The notes beneath the pieces are model-generated. The model ran no database searches. It saw only the letters and a list, made by a program, of their open reading frames with translations, and was not told the DNA's origin. From Dehalococcoidia bacterium (lineage in GTDB: Bacteria; Chloroflexota; Dehalococcoidia; Dehalococcoidales; UBA3254), in NCBI GenBank assembly GCA_025361145.1, contig JANYAV010000002.1, forward strand, positions 54,369-118,368: DNA of 64,000 nucleotides, given 5' to 3'. Shown piece by piece: positions 16,701 through 24,901 of the stretch. The translations under genes were made by a program, and so were the position numbers. The stretch's first letter is position 1. Each line of letters opens with the position of its first letter.

Positions 16701-17892
16701 GATCGTTCCCAGAATGTCACCCCACGCCGATACAATTGCCGCTGCCATGCGGGCTTATGGAGTTCATGCTGTTTCTCTCCCCGAACCAGATGAACGTAAC
16801 ATTTTATATTCCAACCAGGTGACATCAGGCACAGAATGTTTGCCTTACAGGGTGACTCTGGGTGATTTCCTCAGGTATTACCGCGACAATAATCACGATG
16901 GGAAAATAGTGGAAGGGTTTATGGCCGGGTCCTATGGGCCGTGCCGTTTGGGTAAGTATGCCGTCGAGCAAATGCGTATTTTACAGGATCTGGGTTACGA
17001 TTTGCCAATCCGTACTACGGTCTCAAACAATGCTTACCGCGATCTGGGATTGGGTGCAAGTTTTGAAAGATTGGCCTGGAAAAGCCTTTCCGCGGTAGAC
17101 TATTTACAGAAATTACTCTGGCGGGTTAGGCCTTACGCCAAAGATGGGGGAGACGCGGATAAACTCTTTGATCTCTATTTGAAGAAGGCAGCTGAATCAA
17201 TTGAACGTAAAGAGGGTCTGGCTAGGCTTTTACGCCAGGCTACTGATGAAATGGGATCTTTAATCGATTCATCTCTGCCGCGCCGTCCACTGGTAGGCAT
17301 CAATGGTGAAATCTATCTCAGGTCTAATTGTTTTAGCAATAAGGACCTGGTAAGAACCTGTGAAAAAGCCGGACTGGAGGCAGTCGTTTCCCCCATGGGA
17401 GAATGGTTCAAATATATCTCCTGCCGTAATTTGGAAGATGCCGTTGATCATAAAAAGATCAAGAAAATGATTGTCAGCTACCTTAAGAAAGTGGTACAGG
17501 AAAATGATGAACGTAAGATTGCCGGTTACTTTACAGAGATCTTGCCGGAAAAAGAACCTTCCACATCTGATCTGCTGGCTAAGTCAGCCAGGTATCTCTC
17601 TTCCAGATGCGGCAGCGAAGCTGTTTTAAGCATTGGCAGCGGTATCGACTGGCTGGAAAATCCTGAGTATGCTGGTGTCATTTCGGTCATGCCCCACGGC
17701 TGTATGCCGGGTGGAATCGTGGCTGCTATGGCGGATAAATTCGGTGCAATATATCAGAAACCCTGGACTAACCTGACCTATGATGGCAATCTTGAGACCA
17801 ATAATTCTATACGTATAAACGAGTTTGCCGAACTGGTGAAATTCTGCAACAAAAACAAGATTGAACCTTATTCAGCTAATTTACATAAATAG
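13735..17892 (+). CDS. Fused 2-hydroxyacyl-CoA dehydratase activase (two ATPase domains) and dehydratase-like region
   Basis: 1385 residues. Two BcrA/HgdC-type ATPase domains lie in tandem (about 1-265 and 305-565), each starting G-x-D-I-G-S. Each keeps both cysteines that hold the [4Fe-4S] cluster in the HgdC dimer: C129/C169 and C432/C473, spaced 40 and 41 residues. Next comes C585-x6-C592-x2-C595-x3-C599, then a DUF2229-like region and an HgdB-like region to the end. HgdC uses ATP hydrolysis to fire an electron into a dehydratase for hard reductions or dehydrations of CoA thioesters. Large fused activases of this type are known in anaerobes, but their substrates are mostly unknown. No separate dehydratase subunits are adjacent. 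The mRNA is probably leaderless. Confidence 0.88.
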   Translation: MTNNYLGIDIGSISVKIALTDTHGQVSYLANQKIVSNPRETLNALLKEMDTSYPLSQIAAAGVSGSGKAVVPAVYDWAQYSSSLAIASGLLQVHPDARSIIQIGGQSSLVIELEEGLNKPWKVASNPLCAAGTGRFLEQQAYRLGINMAEFGDIALRFQGSAPRIAARCSVFAKSDLIHLQQKGVAVDAMLYALCESIARMAMALKKGVFKEPVFFLGGVAANGAIARALNAMLSERNGHTVEVTIPDNYLYIEAIGSALLSRDKKSEVQLLPDSEPGKQYYTMPKLQDVAVPQNKLNSGILLPCSGFLGVDIGSTSTKAVILDDTGKKIIAKNYIMTAGRPVDAIKQVFANLINDGAERVKICGVGVTGSGRYLIGSLIGADLIKNEITAQTRAAADIDAQADIIEIGGQDSKLVIKRNGVVVDYQMNKACAAGTGSFIDEMAETLSISVKNGEFADLAFKADHTIDLGTRCAAFMGQAVPAAQSEGVSKEVIAASLANSIAKNYLSKVVGTRKFGTKIILAGAVFYNKAVVSAFQQQLPGKILQVVEHREVSGAIGAALLAKEELKGQSSRFKGFKTVIQAECNLSTFTCQSCDNNCSITQMKVPDEKPTFYGSRCDKYDSALTLAKRETFFDAREKLLFREYRENTGRGPKVGLPRALLFHDYAPLLIGFLNALDARVTISHKTNKEIVERAVETAYTDSCFPIKLLHGHAGSLRDSDYLLFPCAIRLGISEGQGNQKYACPLVQASPFIVREVLGLEKKLLIPIIDFSQGDQDIIRSFTGVAREMGFDNSTARKAALAGLASQRKYEADRAEIGAKLLAQLKVSGKTGVVLLARAYMSQDSGANLGIAEKLSQLGVEPIPLDFLPLASVDSKKYSDRPYWSYESRMLAAADIVARDPQLYGLILTNFGCGPNSFIINELEDVMGGKPLGQLEIDEHAAEAGLVTRLEAFVDTIIGYSRSGARSPEVVAAHIYRGATSILSKGRTLIVPRMSPHADTIAAAMRAYGVHAVSLPEPDERNILYSNQVTSGTECLPYRVTLGDFLRYYRDNNHDGKIVEGFMAGSYGPCRLGKYAVEQMRILQDLGYDLPIRTTVSNNAYRDLGLGASFERLAWKSLSAVDYLQKLLWRVRPYAKDGGDADKLFDLYLKKAAESIERKEGLARLLRQATDEMGSLIDSSLPRRPLVGINGEIYLRSNCFSNKDLVRTCEKAGLEAVVSPMGEWFKYISCRNLEDAVDHKKIKKMIVSYLKKVVQENDERKIAGYFTEILPEKEPSTSDLLAKSARYLSSRCGSEAVLSIGSGIDWLENPEYAGVISVMPHGCMPGGIVAAMADKFGAIYQKPWTNLTYDGNLETNNSIRINEFAELVKFCNKNKIEPYSANLHK

Positions 17893-17989
17893 TATCTGTG
17901 CATTAAGGTACTCTAATGCGCTTATTTTGCGAGGACTCCAGTAAAAGGTGAGTTCGCCAGAGCCAGCCTTTAAAGCCCACCGCTTTTAC

Positions 17990-19300
17990 CTAGACCGTCT
18001 GTCTTGATTTAAGAGAGACGATGATATAACTCTTGGCACCCACCACATCCTTAACGGACGGGCTCTTCCTTAAAAGCTCGACCAGCGGTAGTGGGCTTTT
18101 TATATGGACTTCCAGCCAGGCGCTGCCGTCCTCAGCCCCACCCTTAGCGACAATCCGTAAATCGCTATTCTGTAATAGTTGCTTTTCAAGCTCTTCGATT
18201 TGTTCATTATCTGATGGAGGAGCAATATCAATTTTTATTTTTCCGCTGTGTGTTAGTTGATTATCTTCTGCAAAGAGCGAATTGATCTTGCTTTGGGCAT
18301 CACCTATCGGTAGGCAATTATCCTTGGAAACGTCTGAATCCACTTTTAAGACAGCAGTCTCATGAAAGGCTGATATTGTGGTAGGCTTAGCTTCCGCAGT
18401 TGGATTGGTCTCAAGTTGGTTGTTTCTTAAGAGTTCTTCCCCCCGTACTGCCATTACCTGCTGCATCTTCTGATGAATTTCTTGCATCAACCGGCTGGAT
18501 TCATCTATCTGAGTGCGGACTTTATTCTTAGCCTGGTTGATGATCTCCTCGGCGTTTTTTCTGGCGGCCAATAATATTGACTCGGCTTCAGCCGCTGCGG
18601 ACTTTCTAGATTCTGTTAAAGCAGATGCCAATATATATTCTTTTTCTTTCTCGGCCGCTGCTTTGGCTTTGGCGATAATAGCTAGCGATTCTTTTTCAGC
18701 TTGAGCTTGCGCAGTCTGGCGGGCAGCGCTGATCATTTGTTCTACAGCTTCGGCAGATCTTTTCTGGGCAGCAGCAAGCTCTTCGGCGGCTTTTACATGT
18801 AAATCTGAAGCCGAACGCATAAGTTCGTCGGCATTATTTTCTGCCTCAGCTATTATCTGTTTCGACTTTTGCTCAGCATCTTGCCTGGCAGTTTGTAATA
18901 TTTCCTTAGCTTGCTTAGCAGCGTCTTCTGAAGTTTTCCGGAGTATAGTCGCCGTTTCTTTGCTGGTACGCTCTCTAGCTTCTTTCCTGCTTTTTTCCTC
19001 TGCCTCTTTGATGACTTGCTCGGCTTTAAAGGCGGCCTGCGCCAGTATATTTTCAGTTTCTTTAGCAGCCATTTGCTTAGCCTGGTCGATTAGCGCTTCG
19101 GCATCCTGCTGTGCCTTCAGAGTTAGTCTTCCGGATTCGTGATAAGCATCCGACAGAAGATGCTTGGCCTCACGGTCAGCCAATTCGTAGAGTTTTTCTT
19201 TTTCTTTAAGAATGGTCCGGGTTAGTCGCTGTTTAAATTCTTCAATTATAGCTTCTGTCTCGGCTAGTTCCTTAGTTGTTTTATCCGGCGCTGTAACCAT
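17990..19300 (-). CDS. Long coiled-coil protein with a C-terminal alpha/beta domain
   Basis: 436 residues from the ATG at 19300, which has AGGAG 8 bases upstream; the frame is open for 36 more codons without a good start. Residues 10 to about 310 are a near-continuous Ala/Glu/Lys coiled coil built of repeats such as E-A-E-x-I-L-x-x-A-x-x-x-A, like F-ATPase b/V-ATPase E stalks or DivIVA-type scaffolds. A linker follows, then an ~85-residue C-terminal domain (I-K-I-D-I...L-V-E-L-L-R-K-S-P-S-V...Y-I-I-V-S-L) that looks like beta-alpha-beta. No membrane segment is present. It is a lone gene. A structural role is inferred from shape only. A run of eight C on its coding strand lies about 50 bases upstream of the start. 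Confidence 0.75.
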   Translation of the reverse strand: MVTAPDKTTKELAETEAIIEEFKQRLTRTILKEKEKLYELADREAKHLLSDAYHESGRLTLKAQQDAEALIDQAKQMAAKETENILAQAAFKAEQVIKEAEEKSRKEARERTSKETATILRKTSEDAAKQAKEILQTARQDAEQKSKQIIAEAENNADELMRSASDLHVKAAEELAAAQKRSAEAVEQMISAARQTAQAQAEKESLAIIAKAKAAAEKEKEYILASALTESRKSAAAEAESILLAARKNAEEIINQAKNKVRTQIDESSRLMQEIHQKMQQVMAVRGEELLRNNQLETNPTAEAKPTTISAFHETAVLKVDSDVSKDNCLPIGDAQSKINSLFAEDNQLTHSGKIKIDIAPPSDNEQIEELEKQLLQNSDLRIVAKGGAEDGSAWLEVHIKSPLPLVELLRKSPSVKDVVGAKSYIIVSLKSRQTV

Positions 19301-19556
19301 ATTATTTACTCCTAAATAGCAGGATAGGTTGATTTTGTCCGCTCTGTGAGGGGGGGGTACGAAATGTCTACCTTCAATTATATGCTCCGAAGGGGGGAAG
19401 TAAATCAATCCTTAGTCATGTCAGGACTAGTACTTTATAAGTGCTATCAGGTTTGTATTAAGCTGCTAAGTCTGGTATCTTAGGAATATCGGTGACAAGA
19501 CTAATAAATGAAAGTTTGTTATACGGTATAATGAATCAAAAAGGTGTTGACATAAT

Positions 19557-21527
19557 ATGACTTTGAATAAACCCGTGACTACCTATTCCCTTAAGCCGGA
19601 GTTGCTGGCTCCTGCCGGGGATTTTGAGAGCTTGCAAGCCGCGGTAGCAAACGGGGCAGACGCGGTTTATGTGGGCACGAAAGAGTTTAATGCCCGGGTT
19701 AATGCCCGGAATTTTTCTATGGAAGAATTGGGCAGGGCGGTGCAGTATTGTCACAATCAGGGAGTCAAAATTTATCTAACTCTGAATACTCTGGTTAAGA
19801 ATAGCGAACTGACCCGCTTTTTCGAAACTCTTTCCTGTGCATATTCAACCAGTATAGACGGAGTGATTATACAGCATCTGAGCTTTGTGGAGATTATTAA
19901 AAAGAACTTTCCCGATCTGTCCGTTTTTGTATCTACCCAGGGCGCTATCGGTAATACCGCCGCAGCGACGTTGATGAAATCTGCTGATCGTATTATATTA
20001 CCCAGGGAAATGCCGCTAGGGGAAATCAAAAAAATGATTAGCGCAGGCGCTAAGGTGGAGATTTTTGTGCACGGTGCCCTGTGTTTTAGCTACAGCGGAA
20101 TGTGTTTATTTTCCAGTTTTGTGGCAGGACGCAGCGGTAACCGTGGTTGCTGCGCGCAACTCTGCCGTCAGAAATACAACGGCCAGTATCCAATGAGCAC
20201 CAAGGAACTTTGTCTGGTACGGCGAATACCTGAATTTATTAAAGCCGGTATTTTAGCTTTTAAAATTGAAGGCCGAATGCGCTCTCCCCTGTATGTCGCG
20301 GTAGCCACCCGGCTTTACCGCAAAGCGATTGATTCTTATCTGGCCGGTGAATTTAAACTTCCACAGAAAGAAATGGAAGAAATTGAGGTGGTTTTTAACC
20401 GTGAATTTACCGAAGGTTTGATGGTGGGAGATACCGCTGTGGTTTCTCCCGAAAAACCCATGAACAGGGGGGCATTTCTGGGTGTGATCGAAAATGGCGA
20501 AATCACTTTGAACAGAAAGGTATCCGTCGGTGATGGCCTGGGAATTTGGAACATAGAAAACATCACTGGAGCGGTGGTGCAGCAGATCTTTAAAGCTGGA
20601 CAATCGGTGACATCAGCTACAGCTGGCGATAAAGTCGATCTGGGTATTGGCGCTAAAGATGGAGTGCAGGTTTACCTGACTTCTTCGCCAAGTATTAAAA
20701 TAGCTCCTGATTTTGAACCTAAAAGAACGCCGATAAAAACCAATTCTCGCCGCCAGGTGCGGGTCATTTTACCCAAGCTTATTAAACAAAAAGCGCCGCT
20801 TTTACAACGTTTTATGGCGAGGGCTTATTCTGTGGCAGAAGCCCATGAAATCGCTAACGCTGGGGCTGATATCGTGTTTTACGATATTTTCGCCCAGGAT
20901 TTTCCTGAACCAGGCCAGTGGCAGGAAAGAACCACGCTCGGCGCTTATTTGCCCCGTATTATGAATGATGCGGAATTGTTACGCGCCCAATCCATTATTG
21001 GACGCAAGAAACCTGGCGCGATTTTGACCGGTAATATTGGGTTTCTGGCCCGCAGGAGCCTTTCCGATGGCCCCGTCTATCTAGACTATTCTCTTAATAT
21101 TTTTAACGATCTGGATGCTCTATTCTGCCGCGAGCAGAAGGTAATACCCATCTTATCACCCGAACTCTCCATGGTCGAGCTGACCGGTTTTAAAGACAGG
21201 GAAGCGGTTATTTTCTGCCACGGCGATATTGTACTGGTTAATACCAAGATAGAAATAAAAGAAGACAAGCTTAAAGATGAAAAAGGCCTGGTTTTTCCCG
21301 TGAGAAAAGAAGACAATTACTGGCAGATTTTAAATGGCCTGCCTTTTGGCATGTTTAATGACATCCGTAAATTACGAACGATCGGATTTAACCAATTCTA
21401 TATTGACCAAAAAGGCGAAAGTGCCCATTTTGTATTATTATACCGCAACCTGCTTAAACAGATCGTCCAGGACCGCCGATTGCGTAAGGGCTATACTGCC
21501 GGACATTTGTACAAAGGGGTATCTTAA
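19557..21527 (+). CDS. U32 peptidase-family protein (RlhA/TrhP-like RNA hydroxylation enzyme)
   Basis: 656 residues. The N-terminus P-E-L-L-A-P-A-G-D and G-A-D-A-V-Y-V-G are family hallmarks. The central cysteines in H-G-A-L-C-F-S-Y-S-G-M-C and G-C-C-A-Q-L-C-R are the positions expected to bind an iron-sulfur cluster, and E-G-R-M-R-S follows. A long C-terminal extension (DUF3656-like) makes it resemble E. coli RlhA, which hydroxylates 23S rRNA C2501, more than the shorter TrhP (tRNA uridine hydroxylation). Older annotation as collagenase is doubtful. A weak AAGG box precedes the ATG. ffh follows after 63 bases in the same direction. Confidence 0.85.
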   Translation: MTLNKPVTTYSLKPELLAPAGDFESLQAAVANGADAVYVGTKEFNARVNARNFSMEELGRAVQYCHNQGVKIYLTLNTLVKNSELTRFFETLSCAYSTSIDGVIIQHLSFVEIIKKNFPDLSVFVSTQGAIGNTAAATLMKSADRIILPREMPLGEIKKMISAGAKVEIFVHGALCFSYSGMCLFSSFVAGRSGNRGCCAQLCRQKYNGQYPMSTKELCLVRRIPEFIKAGILAFKIEGRMRSPLYVAVATRLYRKAIDSYLAGEFKLPQKEMEEIEVVFNREFTEGLMVGDTAVVSPEKPMNRGAFLGVIENGEITLNRKVSVGDGLGIWNIENITGAVVQQIFKAGQSVTSATAGDKVDLGIGAKDGVQVYLTSSPSIKIAPDFEPKRTPIKTNSRRQVRVILPKLIKQKAPLLQRFMARAYSVAEAHEIANAGADIVFYDIFAQDFPEPGQWQERTTLGAYLPRIMNDAELLRAQSIIGRKKPGAILTGNIGFLARRSLSDGPVYLDYSLNIFNDLDALFCREQKVIPILSPELSMVELTGFKDREAVIFCHGDIVLVNTKIEIKEDKLKDEKGLVFPVRKEDNYWQILNGLPFGMFNDIRKLRTIGFNQFYIDQKGESAHFVLLYRNLLKQIVQDRRLRKGYTAGHLYKGVS

Positions 21528-21590
21528 GGAACTATCCGTTTCTGGTTTCATCTTTTTGTCTAAAATATAAGTAGTTCCGGTAGGTGAAAA

Positions 21591-22919
21591 ATGTTTGAAT
21601 CTTTAACTGAAAAGTTAGGTAAGATATTCAATAAGCTGACTAATAAGGGCAAACTGACGGAGAAAGATGTCGATGAAGCTATGCGCGAAGTGCGTCTGGC
21701 TTTATTGGAAGCTGATGTTAATTTTAAGGTAGTTAAAGAATTCGTGGCTAAAGTGCGCGAACGTGCTGTGGGTTCTGCTGTTTTAGAAAGTTTGAGCCCC
21801 GGACAGCAGATCATCAAGATTGTTAATGAAGAATTAACGGCTATTTTAGGAGGGGGCCAGAGCAAGCTCAATCCTGCCGGACATCCCCCCTCAGTTCTCA
21901 TGCTGATCGGTTTGCAGGGTTCTGGTAAGACCACAACCGCAGCTAAACTGGCTTTAAACCTAAAAAAGTCCGGACAGAACGTACTCTTGGTAGCCGCTGA
22001 CACCCGCCGTCCGGCTGCCATTCAACAATTGATCACGTTGGGTAAGCAATTAGATATTCCAGTCTATTCCGAAGATCCCTCTGTGCCCGTCAAAGATATT
22101 TGTGTTCACGCAGTGGCCAAAGCCGCTCAGACTGCCGTCAGCTGGGTCATTCTGGATACTGCGGGCCGGTTGCATATCGACGATGAGTTAATGGGCGAAC
22201 TGACGCAAATTAAACAGGAAACCAATCCAAGTGAGATACTGCTGGTGGTTGATTCCATGACTGGTCAGGACGCCGTCAGAGTGGCACAAGATTTCAACGA
22301 AAGAGTAAATCTGACTGGTTTAATTCTTACCAAGCTGGATGGTGATGCCCGCGGCGGCGCCGCCCTTTCTATCCGCTGGGTGGCCCATGTACCAATCAAA
22401 TATATGGGTGTTGGCGAAAAACTGGATCAGTTAGAATCCTTCTATCCCGATCGTCTTGCCTCTCGTATATTGGGGATGGGTGATATGCTGACATTCATCG
22501 AAAAAGCCGAGCAAGCTTTCGATCAGAAAAAGTCCGATGAACTAAAAAAGAAAATAGAGAAGGCCACCTATGATCTGGAAGACTTCCTGGGCAATCTAAA
22601 GGAAGTTAAGAAAATGGGGTCAATTGCTCAGCTAAGCTCAATGGTGCCCGGATTCTCACGCCTTGCCTCTAAAATCAACGAGGAAGACCAGGAAAAACAA
22701 CTAAAAAAAGTAGAAGCCATTGTGCTTTCGATGACCCCGGATGAGCGGCATAATCCTCAAATGATTGACGGTCCACGCCGGCGCCGTATTGCCAAGGGCA
22801 GCGGTACCCAGGTGAATGATATTAATCAACTGCTGAATCAATTCCATCAGATGCAGAAATTGATGAAAATGGGCATGAAAGGCAAGTTCAACCCCAATAT
22901 GCTAAAGAATCTGAGATAG
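21591..22919 (+). CDS. ffh: Signal recognition particle protein Ffh (SRP54)
   Basis: 442 residues with the full N-G-M layout. The G domain has G-L-Q-G-S-G-K-T-T (about 107-115), D-T-A-G-R, and T-K-L-D-G-D-A-R-G-G-A. The M domain carries G-S-I-A-Q-L-S-S-M-V-P-G and ends in a methionine-rich helix with several Met-Lys pairs, the signal-peptide and 4.5S RNA binding site. It directs nascent membrane proteins to FtsY and the Sec channel. It ends 217 bases before the molybdoenzyme operon. I found no SRP RNA gene nearby. Confidence 0.97.
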   Translation: MFESLTEKLGKIFNKLTNKGKLTEKDVDEAMREVRLALLEADVNFKVVKEFVAKVRERAVGSAVLESLSPGQQIIKIVNEELTAILGGGQSKLNPAGHPPSVLMLIGLQGSGKTTTAAKLALNLKKSGQNVLLVAADTRRPAAIQQLITLGKQLDIPVYSEDPSVPVKDICVHAVAKAAQTAVSWVILDTAGRLHIDDELMGELTQIKQETNPSEILLVVDSMTGQDAVRVAQDFNERVNLTGLILTKLDGDARGGAALSIRWVAHVPIKYMGVGEKLDQLESFYPDRLASRILGMGDMLTFIEKAEQAFDQKKSDELKKKIEKATYDLEDFLGNLKEVKKMGSIAQLSSMVPGFSRLASKINEEDQEKQLKKVEAIVLSMTPDERHNPQMIDGPRRRRIAKGSGTQVNDINQLLNQFHQMQKLMKMGMKGKFNPNMLKNLR

Positions 22920-23016
22920 TCCTTATTCAAGGCATTTCTGCATTAAAAGTCCCTCAACAATAAGTCTGCTGGCTCGCTTAAATCAAGCCTATTTTAATCC
23001 CATTCAACCATCGTTT

Positions 23017-23045
23017 GTGATGGATAATCGCATGATTATTATCAC
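23017..23045. promoter_or_regulatory. Palindromic operator-like site upstream of the Psr-like operon
   Basis: The 29-base element has arms GTGATGGATAATC and GATTATTATCAC, which are inverted repeats with one bulge around a short centre (GCAT). It lies 95 bases before the first gene of the operon, a typical place for an activator or repressor dimer. The regulator is unknown. Confidence 0.45.
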
Positions 23046-23139
23046 ACTGTTACAAATGTCATAAATCACCTGTCTCACCATGCTTTACAATAAAGATACG
23101 TCATCATATGACTTTCTATTTTTGTGAGGTAAACCACCA

Positions 23140-23922
23140 ATGAGATGGGGTATGGTTATCAATTTATCCAAATGCGTCCGCTGTCATGGATGTGTGGCGG
23201 CTTGCAGGGTTGAGCATTTTTTACCCGCTAAAATCACCTGGCCCAGACTTATTGCCTGGGAGCAAGCCACTGAGCAAGGGGTGGAAGTGACGACCTATCC
23301 TGTGCGTTGTAATCAGTGTAAAGAAGCCCCCTGTGTTGAGGTCTGTCCTTCGGGTGCTACGTCGAAGAGACCGGATGGTATTGTACAGGTAGACCAGAAC
23401 AAATGCGTGGGTTGCCGTTATTGCGTGATTGCCTGTCCATATCAGAACCGCACATTCCTCTCGAAAAACAAAGATACCGGGTATTTCCCCGGCCATCCCA
23501 AAACGGCCTTTGAAAAGAAAGGCCAGAAATTATATCCGCACCAGGTTGGCACCACCGAGAAATGTAATTTTTGTATGGAAAGAATCGATGCTGGTTTAGC
23601 CAAAGGCTTGAAACCGGGAATAGATCGGGCAGCTACTCCTGCCTGTGTTAATACCTGTCAGGCAAGGGCCATGACTTTCGGGGATATGGATGATCCGCAA
23701 AGCGCGGTTTCCCTGCTGATTAAGGGAAAAAAGGGTTTTCAATTACATACTGAGTATGGCACTGACCCTTCGGTCTATTATATTGATCCCGGTGTGGCTG
23801 GTGCCGCTTCCAATCAAGCTCCGGAGAATGATACTACGGGTTATCACATTCGTCACCTCAGCACCATGGATGAGCGTGCTAAACAGATTTTTGATGTCGG
23901 TAAAATTAAGGTAGGAAAATAA
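23140..23922 (+). CDS. Four-cluster ferredoxin subunit of a Psr/Nrf-type oxidoreductase
   Basis: 260 residues. Four [4Fe-4S] motifs are visible: C-V-R-C-H-G-C-V-A-A-C at the N-terminus, C-N-Q-C-K-E-A-P-C-V-E-V-C-P, C-V-G-C-R-Y-C-V-I-A-C-P, and the split C-N-F-C...C-V-N-T-C. This is the layout of PsrB, DmsB and NrfC, which pass electrons between the molybdenum subunit and the membrane quinone subunit. No Tat or Sec signal. The gene starts the operon, one base before the NrfD-type gene and ahead of the catalytic subunit. Confidence 0.92.
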   Translation: MRWGMVINLSKCVRCHGCVAACRVEHFLPAKITWPRLIAWEQATEQGVEVTTYPVRCNQCKEAPCVEVCPSGATSKRPDGIVQVDQNKCVGCRYCVIACPYQNRTFLSKNKDTGYFPGHPKTAFEKKGQKLYPHQVGTTEKCNFCMERIDAGLAKGLKPGIDRAATPACVNTCQARAMTFGDMDDPQSAVSLLIKGKKGFQLHTEYGTDPSVYYIDPGVAGAASNQAPENDTTGYHIRHLSTMDERAKQIFDVGKIKVGK

Positions 23923-23923
23923 T

Positions 23924-24823
23924 ATGCAGCAAACCAGACAGTGGATGACTCCCCATGAATGGATGATCAATGGCAATAAACAAACGGAATGGATTGATAA
24001 TCGGGGTGTTTTGCTCTGGTTGGCTTTCTACGCCGGCGGTTTAGGTGGAGGGTTATATCTGGTTTCATTATTCTTCAATAACCTGATCGGCATGGCCCTG
24101 GGCTGGTTTATTGTGGCTGTCTTAAAAGGTGGTTTGCATTTTATGTATCTGGGTAAGCCGTCCCGTTTCTGGCGGTTGATGATGCACCCGCAAACCTCCT
24201 GGCTTTCGCGGGGGCTGTGGTTTGTTTTAGGTTTTGCCGGATTAGGTTTTATTCAGATTCTAGCTTCGCTCTTCTTCCCGGAACAGGCGGCTCTGATCAT
24301 GGGATTGAAGATTGCCTCGGGAATTTTTGCTCTGTGTGTAGCTACCTATACCGGTTTTGTGCTGAATAATGCCAAGGGTGTGCCTTATTGGGATCTGCCT
24401 ATCCTCCCTCTTTTGTTTGTAGCCTGCGGTATCCTGGGCGGATTCGGTTTGACTGTGGCTATCGCTACTTTTACACCGAGCGTCAATATGGCCGCGGCTG
24501 AAATGGGTTCTCGTATCATGTTGATTGTTAATGTCTTCCTGATCGGACTTTATATGTTTCTGGCTTCCCGCAAGGAAGCAATTGGAAAACAATCCGTGCT
24601 TTATCAAATTCGGGGCGGCATTTCTCCTCTGTTCTGGACCTTTGTCGTAATTTTAGGCATGGTAATACCTGCTATTATTGCAGTTTACAGCCTCTTTACC
24701 GGTGAGGCTACTTCCGTGGTTCTCATTCTGGGTGTGGTTTGCGAAATAGCTGGTGGCACTATGCTGCGCTACTGCGTGCTAAAATCCGGCATGTATAATC
24801 CGCTGATTTTAAAGAAAGCGTAA
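23924..24823 (+). CDS. NrfD/PsrC-type quinone-interacting membrane subunit
   Basis: 299 residues with about eight hydrophobic spans. G-G-L-G-G-G-L-Y-L in the first span and the loop G-K-P-S-R-F-W-R-L-M-M-H-P-Q-T-S-W-L-S-R-G are typical of the NrfD family, which exchanges electrons with quinone and may move protons. It begins one base after the ferredoxin subunit's stop, so translation is probably coupled. It completes a membrane-bound three-subunit complex with the flanking genes. Confidence 0.92.
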   Translation: MQQTRQWMTPHEWMINGNKQTEWIDNRGVLLWLAFYAGGLGGGLYLVSLFFNNLIGMALGWFIVAVLKGGLHFMYLGKPSRFWRLMMHPQTSWLSRGLWFVLGFAGLGFIQILASLFFPEQAALIMGLKIASGIFALCVATYTGFVLNNAKGVPYWDLPILPLLFVACGILGGFGLTVAIATFTPSVNMAAAEMGSRIMLIVNVFLIGLYMFLASRKEAIGKQSVLYQIRGGISPLFWTFVVILGMVIPAIIAVYSLFTGEATSVVLILGVVCEIAGGTMLRYCVLKSGMYNPLILKKA

Positions 24824-24901
24824 AAATTCTTTCCGATCGGCAAATCAAAACTTTGAATATCTTGGTAGTCTGCTTGTTTGCAAACATTAAAGGGGTTAAT
24901 A

